DNA from: Cavia porcellus
Lineage: Eukaryota; Chordata; Mammalia; Rodentia; Caviidae
Direction: 5' to 3'
Assembly: GCF_034190915.1 (NCBI RefSeq)
Contig: NW_026947544.1
Coordinates: 2,020,001 to 2,084,000, forward strand
DNA: 64,000 bases
This document shows, piece by piece, positions 59,070 to 64,000 of the stretch. Both the position numbers and the translations under genes were made by a program. The notes under the pieces are model-generated. The model was given only the letters and a program-made list of their open reading frames with translations, searched no databases and was not told where the DNA came from. Position 1 is the stretch's first letter, and each line of letters opens with the position of its first letter.

Positions 59070-59290
59070 CTACCCTGTTCTGTTTCATTGTTAATATGGA
59101 AAATGTGGTATCTGCAGCTCTTTTGAAGGCAACATACGCATTGTGGTAATTGATAATGATTTCATATGGTTTGGAAATCTGGTATCACTTATTCTGATTT
59201 ATTTTGATAGATTTTATTGTTTTATTTTTCTTGGGTTTTTTCCTCTTTAAAATTAAAAAAAAAAAAAGTCCACAAAAAAAAAAAATAACG
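59070..59290 (+). mobile_element. LINE-1 3' UTR fragment, right part
   Basis: CTACCCTGTTCTGTTTCATT continues the L1 repeat interrupted at 52227. It runs through a TTTTGAAGGCAACA-like block to TCTTTAAAATTAAAAAAAAA and a second A-run ending near 59286. Removing the provirus and one CTAC joins the two L1 parts. Confidence 0.85.
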
Positions 59291-59556
59291 AACTTGTCAC
59301 TGTCTGCACTGTGAATGGGAAGAAAACAAAGAAATATGGGCCTATCCTTGAGTCACTCAGTCAGCCAGCTACCTACCTCTTGTCTTCCAAGCTAGTAGGG
59401 AAGTGGTCTGTAGGTCAGGGAGACCAGTGGGGAGGGCTTTCACAGGTGCACCTTCTCAGCCTCCTAGCCCATTCGAACTGGCAGCACTTGCCGGTTGAGC
59501 GCCCCGGAAGGGTGGGGTCCATCTCAGAGTTTCAGAGTTGGGCCCTTGTCTTCCAG

Positions 59557-60108
59557 AATCGAGCGGGTGATAGACAACAACCCCATGCTGAAGATGGTAC
59601 CCATCAAGATCGTGCACTCGGAGAGCCAGCCCAAGAAGGAAAGCTGCCAGAGCCTGGCACGCCTGGCCCAGCTGCCTGCGCTGCTGAATGGGCTGGAGCA
59701 GGACCAGATCAAGACATTACGCATGTCAGAGCAGAGCTACTTCCGCTTCTGCGTGTACACACGGCAGGGTGCCGAGGCTGAGGCCACACTGAGGGACCAG
59801 CTACCTGCACCCCAACCCTCTGTGCCTCCCACAGCCCATGCATCAGATGTCTGTGCCTCCCCTCCAGGGTTCAGCTATGCAAAGACCAAAGAGAAGACCG
59901 TGGAGGACCTGAAGTCTGAGGAGCTAGCCAGGGAAATCGTGGGCAAGGATAAGTCCTTGGCCGACATCTTTGATCCCAGCTTGAAAATCAAAACCACCAT
60001 GGACCTGATGGAAGGAATCTTCCCAAAAGACGAGCATGTTCTGGAAGAGGCTCAGCAGCGAAGGAAACTGCTCCCCAAAATCCCTTCTCCCAGGACCTCA
60101 GAGGAGAA
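59557..60108 (+). CDS. Shroom2: Shroom2 exon (start of ASD2)
   Basis: 552 bp, entered on the third base of an Arg codon and left after two bases of a Lys codon. The acceptor is CCCTTGTCTTCCAG and the donor GAGAA followed by GTGAGT. The translation starts [20 protein letters not shown] and ends [13 protein letters not shown]. From about 59880 it reads [20 protein letters not shown], then [20 protein letters not shown], the beginning of ASD2, the coiled-coil domain that binds Rho kinase. This segment is almost identical to human, whereas the Gln/Pro-rich part at about 59770-59870 is more diverged. Confidence 0.97.
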
Positions 60109-60335
60109 GTGAGTAGATGCTGCCCTCCAGCGGGTTCGTGATTCTGCCCACATCTCTTAAGAGTGAAAAGGAAGGAGGAGGGCTTATCTGTGCATTTCCA
60201 TGATTGCCCTCTCAGCCTGGGACAGATCTTCCTGGGAGCCCCCAGTGCCCATGGCTTCTCCACAGGTATCCCTAGGGAGAGGTTGAGCTGCAGACTTGCC
60301 GACCTTAGGGCCTGACAAAGGCGGGAAAGTTCACG
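60109..60335. other. Shroom2 intron start
   Basis: Ordinary intron sequence between the splice donor and the solo LTR. No other feature is seen. Confidence 0.6.
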
Positions 60336-60948
60336 TGTTAGGGCTGATGCCGCAGGGAAAGAGACCCCAAGGACTCAACTCTTGGTGAGGGAAAAAAGTT
60401 TATTTCCATGCGCATGGGGTCCTCCAGGCAAACAAGTGCGGAGGGCCCTGAGGGGGAATCGTGTAGGGTTTTTAAGGGTGCAAACGGGAGGCAAGCGAGT
60501 TTACAGAAGCAGATTGCATTGGTTAATTTTGAGCAGCATAGGATTTGGCAGAAATTGATTGGAGGGGTTTGGGGTTGAGTAACCATGGAGACTGGGGGTC
60601 CTAGCCCAGTCACTATGTGCCCAGAACAGAACAGTTACTTGTCTTACTTATCTCGTTGAGACAGAACAACCTTGCAGGTGCATTCTTTCTTTTTTTTTTT
60701 CTCTGCTCTGATAGCTCTGGGGAGTTAGGTATTTCTTTCTGCTCTGCTCTGATAGCTCTGGGGAGTTAGGGAGTTAACCCTTTTATTCCCCGCTCTGGGG
60801 AGTTAGGGAGTTAACCCTTTCATTCCCCGCTCTGGGGAGTTAGGGAGTTAACCCTTTCATTCCCCGCTCTGGGGAGTTAGGGAGTGAAACATTCTTTGCT
60901 GCTTTTTATAACTCGGGGAGGGGGTTATAGCAGGGGGGTCAACTCTCA
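60336..60948 (-). mobile_element. Solo LTR of the same retroviral family
   Basis: From 60336 it matches the provirus LTRs closely (GACCCCAAGGACTCAACTCT, then GTTTATTTCCATGCGCATGG). No internal retroviral sequence is adjacent. Beyond the point where the other LTRs end, a 37-bp unit is repeated about 3.6 times (60755-60892). If the LTR ends at CTCTCA (60948), flanks CACG (60332-60335) and CACA (60949-60952) would be a 4-bp target duplication with one CpG change. The right border is inferred. Confidence 0.85.
60755..60892. repeat. 37-bp tandem repeat in the solo LTR
   Basis: GCTCTGGGGAGTTAGGGAG, then TTAACCCTTTCATTCCCC, repeated at 60755, 60792, 60829 and (partial) 60866. Confidence 0.93.
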
Positions 60949-61996
60949 CACATGCAGCACCTCAAGTCTGTGACTGACTTTGGAGGCTGACTGGTCAGCA
61001 TGATGCCTGCAGAGTTCCTTTCCTTAACACAGGTTCTTGGAGAGGTCATTCACTGCCCCAGGGCCAGTCAATTTGGTCCAGGGATTCTTAGGCTGGTACA
61101 CAGGACAGGAAGATCCTGGTCTCTGGTGGGAAGAGACCAGCATAATGCTCTCAGCCTGTTTTAAAAGTGAGCAAACAAAGCTGGGATAGAAAGGATCCAG
61201 AGAAGGTATGGAGGTCCCTGGAAGGCTTGTACACCAAGGGTTGGTAGATTGTGGCCTCTTGGCTCAAGCCTACCTATTGCTGCAGGGACATTCTGGACAG
61301 TTTGTTGGACTGAAAAATGTATTAACCTCTACGTGAACACAGTGGTATTGAAGCCCCAATATTATATATTGTCACCAAAATGCTGTATATTGTAATCCAA
61401 ATGTTGTAATCTTTTTCCAGTTCACCTCATAATCCAGAGAGTTATATTTATAATCCCATAGAAACGTTACTGGAATTCCAGTGAGTTAATTCTAATCTGC
61501 CACTTCCAATGTAATCTATGGTGACAGTAAAGACACTAAAACATATTTAAAGTTATGGACAGCTAAGGGGTTCTAAGCCCCATCCAAGTGAGGATATAGG
61601 GACCAAGGCCTTGATCCAAGGCCTCTCCCTGAACATATTATCTCGTGAAGAAGAAAGTGGTTCAAAGATGAGTGACAGGACAGCAGGAATTATTCGAGTA
61701 GCTGGAGCTAGCTAGTCAGGTGGGGAGAAAAGTATCTTTGCAATATGCAGGGAAGAATCATGCAGATGGATCAGGCTGCACAAATCAATTAAGGGTAGCA
61801 TAGGAATGGTTTAAGGAGGCTGTTGCTTCAGTTTCTGATATGTAAACTTTTGTGCCCTGGGAATTCATAGCCTCTTACTTTGAGGCTCGTACCCAGCTGA
61901 CATTCCTGGAGCTGAGTGGCTCTGCCATCTGTCTGTGCTTTCAATCCTTTACAGGAAGCACTATAGGAGGAAACAGGAGCCTGTAAGATTGGCTTT

Positions 61997-62091
61997 GAGG
62001 GGGGCTGGGGATTTAGCTCAGCGGCATAAGCGCCTGCCTTGCAAGCAGGCAGTTGTGAGTTCGATCCCCGGTACCGATAAAAAAAAAAAAA
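61997..62091 (+). mobile_element. Young ID SINE with target duplication
   Basis: GGGGCTGGGGATTTAGCTCA, GCGGCATAAGCGCCTGCCTT, GAGTTCGATCCCCGGTACCG, then ATAAAAAAA. It is bracketed by AAGATTGGCTTT (61985-61996 and 62092-62103). It keeps intact CpGs and A/B-box-like motifs, and it is the least decayed ID in the window. Confidence 0.96.
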
Positions 62092-62629
62092 AAGATTGGC
62101 TTTCAGGATCACATATTAGTACCTTAGTTGGCCTTATTTGTGTCACTTGGAGCCAATTTTAGGGGGAAGGAAATAGCATAGCCAGCTCTGTACATATCAG
62201 TACATGGAAATAAGACTCAACTTAACTAAGGTTGCAGCAGGTGTTCTGCATTCAAGAAGAGTTTCCCAGGTCATCTTCCACACATTGGTTTTAGTTTTGT
62301 AAGTAACACTCACTTGACTGCATTTGGGTGCATGCAGTACCATCTTTCCTGCATGTCCTCTGTCGTCACAAGCATTATTTGGAGGCAGCAGAGCAGTGCC
62401 TCTCTCTGAAGGGCAGCAGAGGAGGAACAAGGACAAATCTAAGCCAGGCTCAAGGGAAACCAAGGAGACCAGCTGTGAAAGGGTTGGCATTTGTTGTACT
62501 ATCTATGTGGTCCTCATCCCTGTCAGCCCCCAGCTCTCCACATGCACAATCTGGGCTGTCACCTCTGTAGCACAGATTTTAAGATGGTTCTACTTATATG
62601 AAGTTGTTGCCCTTGTTAAAAATTCCCCT

Positions 62630-62706
62630 ACCCTGGGCTGGGCACGTGGCTCAATGGTAGAGCACCTCCTAGTATACATGCGGCCTGAGTTCAGTCCCCT
62701 ACACCA
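62630..62706 (+). mobile_element. ID SINE (old)
   Basis: GGGCTGGGCACGTGGCTCAA, TGGTAGAGCACCTCC and GAGTTCAGTCCCCTACACCA. Confidence 0.7.
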
Positions 62707-62945
62707 AGAAATGAAGCCAACAGTAAAAACCATTTCCATGGACATTGTGAGCACCCATTTGGCAAGGTTTGTTACTGTGTTCATTTTAACATTGTTAGCT
62801 GCTTTCTTTTCCTTTTCTGGCTGTCTCATCCCAGCTGGTTGTCCTGCTGGTGCCAGCTTTCATTTGTCACAGCTTGGGGAGCAGGTCCTAAGGGTACATC
62901 TGGTATACCATTGCAGCTAATTGAAGTTCTGACCTCTTTATCCAG

Positions 62946-63117
62946 GAAGAAGGAGCCAAGTGTGCCGGCAGCCATGTTCCTGGCCACCAATTCTACCTAC
63001 TACAGCACATCAGCTCCTAAGGCGGAACTACTGATTAAGATGAAGGACCTGAGGCAGCAGCAAGAGCCTGAGGAGGATCCAGGCAGTGACTTAGATCATG
63101 ACCTGTCACTGAAGAAG
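62946..63117 (+). CDS. Shroom2: Shroom2 exon (ASD2, continued)
   Basis: 172 bp, entered on the third base of a Lys codon and left on a codon boundary. The acceptor is TGACCTCTTTATCCAG and the donor AAGAAG followed by GTAGGA. The translation runs [19 protein letters not shown], then [20 protein letters not shown] and ends [11 protein letters not shown]. Human SHROOM2 has the same string with few changes, followed by QELIESISRKL in the next exon, which is outside the window. The segment lies inside ASD2. An ATG at 62839 in the upstream frame is intronic. Confidence 0.96.
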
Positions 63118-63149
63118 GTAGGAAAGGGAATTCCACACTAGAACCTCAC

Positions 63150-63275
63150 ACTGGAGCTGTATATGGTGGCTGGTGCCTTGTAGATCCAGTTACTCAGGAA
63201 GCTGAGGCAGAAAGATCACCTGAGCCTAGGAGTTCAGTGCTAGTATAGGCAACACAGCAAAACCCCATTTTAAAA
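63150..63275 (+). mobile_element. B1-like SINE (diverged)
   Basis: GTATATGGTGGCTGGTGCCT, CAGGAAGCTGAGGCAGAAAG and GCAACACAGCAAAACCCCA. Confidence 0.65.
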
Positions 63276-63554
63276 TGAAGGGACTGCACCAACCCTGCAC
63301 TATGTCAGGGCATTTGCATTTTGTACTCCTGCAGGACAAGGAAACACAGAGCAAATAAGCAAGCCCTTTGTGGTTAATTCTCTGTATTCTCACTTGCTGT
63401 TGAGCTTTTAACATCTCTTTTATGTAAACGAAAATGGAGGAAACTTAATTGTGTTGCTTTTAATGTGTCACTTGTTCTGTCCTTTTTTAAATATTGAGTT
63501 CAAATACCAATAACCTGATCATTTTAAATAAATCCAAAGTCAATCAGAAAATAC

Positions 63555-63670
63555 CTTCTCTAGGCCAGGGTGTGGTGGTGCACACCTGTAATCCCAGCAC
63601 TCAGGAGACAGGAGAATCACAAATTGGAGGCCAGCTTGGGCTACATAGTGAGACCCTGTCCTATGACAGA
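63555..63670 (+). mobile_element. B1 SINE
   Basis: GCCAGGGTGTGGTGGTGCAC, CCTGTAATCCCAGCACTCAG, GCTTGGGCTACATAGTGAGA and CCCTGTC. Confidence 0.9.
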
Positions 63671-64000
63671 AAGTGCTTTGTGAATCAAAAGTGTTCACTC
63701 CCAAGTACTTAGCCTGGCTTCTGTGGCGTCAGCAGTAGACAAAATACAAACAAAATAGGACCCTTCCCTGAGGGAGCCTGTGTACTCATGGGTCAGGTGA
63801 ACACCACCACAAAGACAGTTGTACAGTACAGAGCAGGCTCAGCAAACCTGGCCCATCACTTGTTTTTGTAAATAAAGTTTTATCAGAGCACAGCCACATC
63901 TCATTTGCATATGGACTATGGTGGCTTTCATAAGATGGTAGCAAAACCAAGTCATGGCAGTGTTTGCATGGCCTGCAAAGTCTGAACCGTTTACTGTCTG

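Larger units (their letters stand above)
60953..62945. other. Shroom2 intron, about 2 kb
   Basis: Unique intron sequence with a young ID (61997-62091) and an older ID (62630-62706). Open frames at 62197-62490 and 62324-62920 have no family signal. Confidence 0.65.
12114..63117 (+). other. Shroom2: Shroom2 gene, six internal exons (partial gene)
   Basis: SHROOM2 (APXL) is a cytoskeletal regulator of the Shroom family. Family members carry an N-terminal PDZ, a central ASD1 that binds F-actin and a C-terminal ASD2 that binds Rho kinase. Together they place actomyosin contractility at the cell cortex and apical junctions; SHROOM2 is studied in endothelium and pigment epithelium. Six exons in the window have consensus splice borders and compatible phases (2/2, 2/0, 0/2, 2/2, 2/2, 2/0), giving 3,934 nt of open frame with no stop. 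Translation follows human SHROOM2 in order. The PDZ exons and promoter are upstream of the window, and the last ASD2 exons and 3' UTR are downstream. Introns in the window are about 2.1, 1.6, 30.3, 10.3 and 2.8 kb. By comparison with human these are probably exons 3 to 8, but that numbering is inferred. Confidence 0.96.
63118..64000. other. Shroom2 intron, to window end
   Basis: Contains two B1-like SINEs (63150-63275 and 63555-63670, both plus). No further exon before 64000. Confidence 0.65.

Noticed and set aside
58239..60892. CRISPR-like array from the regular repeats
   Set aside because: The 42-bp and 37-bp repeats are contiguous tandem units with no spacers, in a mammalian retroviral leader and LTR.
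62005..62078. tRNA-Ala gene at the ID SINE
   Set aside because: The tRNA-like part belongs to an ID SINE with an A tail and target duplication. It does not fold as a complete tRNA with an intact acceptor.

Overview
The window is mammalian nuclear DNA and most likely comes from a non-murid rodent. The evidence is a recently active LINE-1, many ID SINEs (tRNA-Ala-like, with internal A/B-box motifs and a GGTACCGATAAAA-type end), B1/7SL-type SINEs and B1-ID composites, and long AT-rich introns with few CpGs. I cannot fix the genus; Castorimorpha or a squirrel-related lineage would be a guess.

The only protein-coding gene I can support is Shroom2 (APXL) on the + strand. Six internal exons are present: 12114-12245, 14317-16612, 18226-18326, 48589-49269, 59557-60108 and 62946-63117. 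All have AG/GT borders and their phases join into one frame of 3,934 nt, about 1,311 codons. They cover the end of the PDZ-adjacent region, the large central region with proline-rich stretches and ASD1, the second proline-rich region, and the start of ASD2. The PDZ exons lie upstream and the ROCK-binding end of ASD2 lies downstream of the window. SHROOM2 is X-linked in placental mammals, so this is probably X-chromosome sequence.

Layout: 1-5530 is a degraded but nearly complete 3' three-quarters of a LINE-1 (ORF1 C-terminus, ORF2, long 3' UTR, poly-A). 5531-18225 holds the first three introns and exons. 18327-48588 is a 30 kb intron filled with SINEs, L1 tails, microsatellites, an LTR-like block near 27 kb, a U2 snRNA fragment near 34.5 kb, and a U6-snRNA/L1 chimeric retrocopy at 44604-45609. 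49270-59556 is an intron holding a complete-ended but internally deleted gammaretrovirus-like provirus (52228-59069, minus strand). That provirus has paired LTRs, a CTAC 4-bp target duplication, a tRNA-Thr-type primer binding site and a polypurine tract, and it is nested inside an L1 3' UTR fragment. 60109-62945 is an intron with a related solo LTR that carries an expanded 37-bp repeat.

No bacterial-type operons, CRISPR arrays or defence systems are present. The main points of interest are the mobile-element histories: the U6-L1 template-switch product, the young antisense provirus with a 42-bp triplicated leader, a poly(T)-only insertion with a target duplication, and the internally repeated L1 3' UTR.
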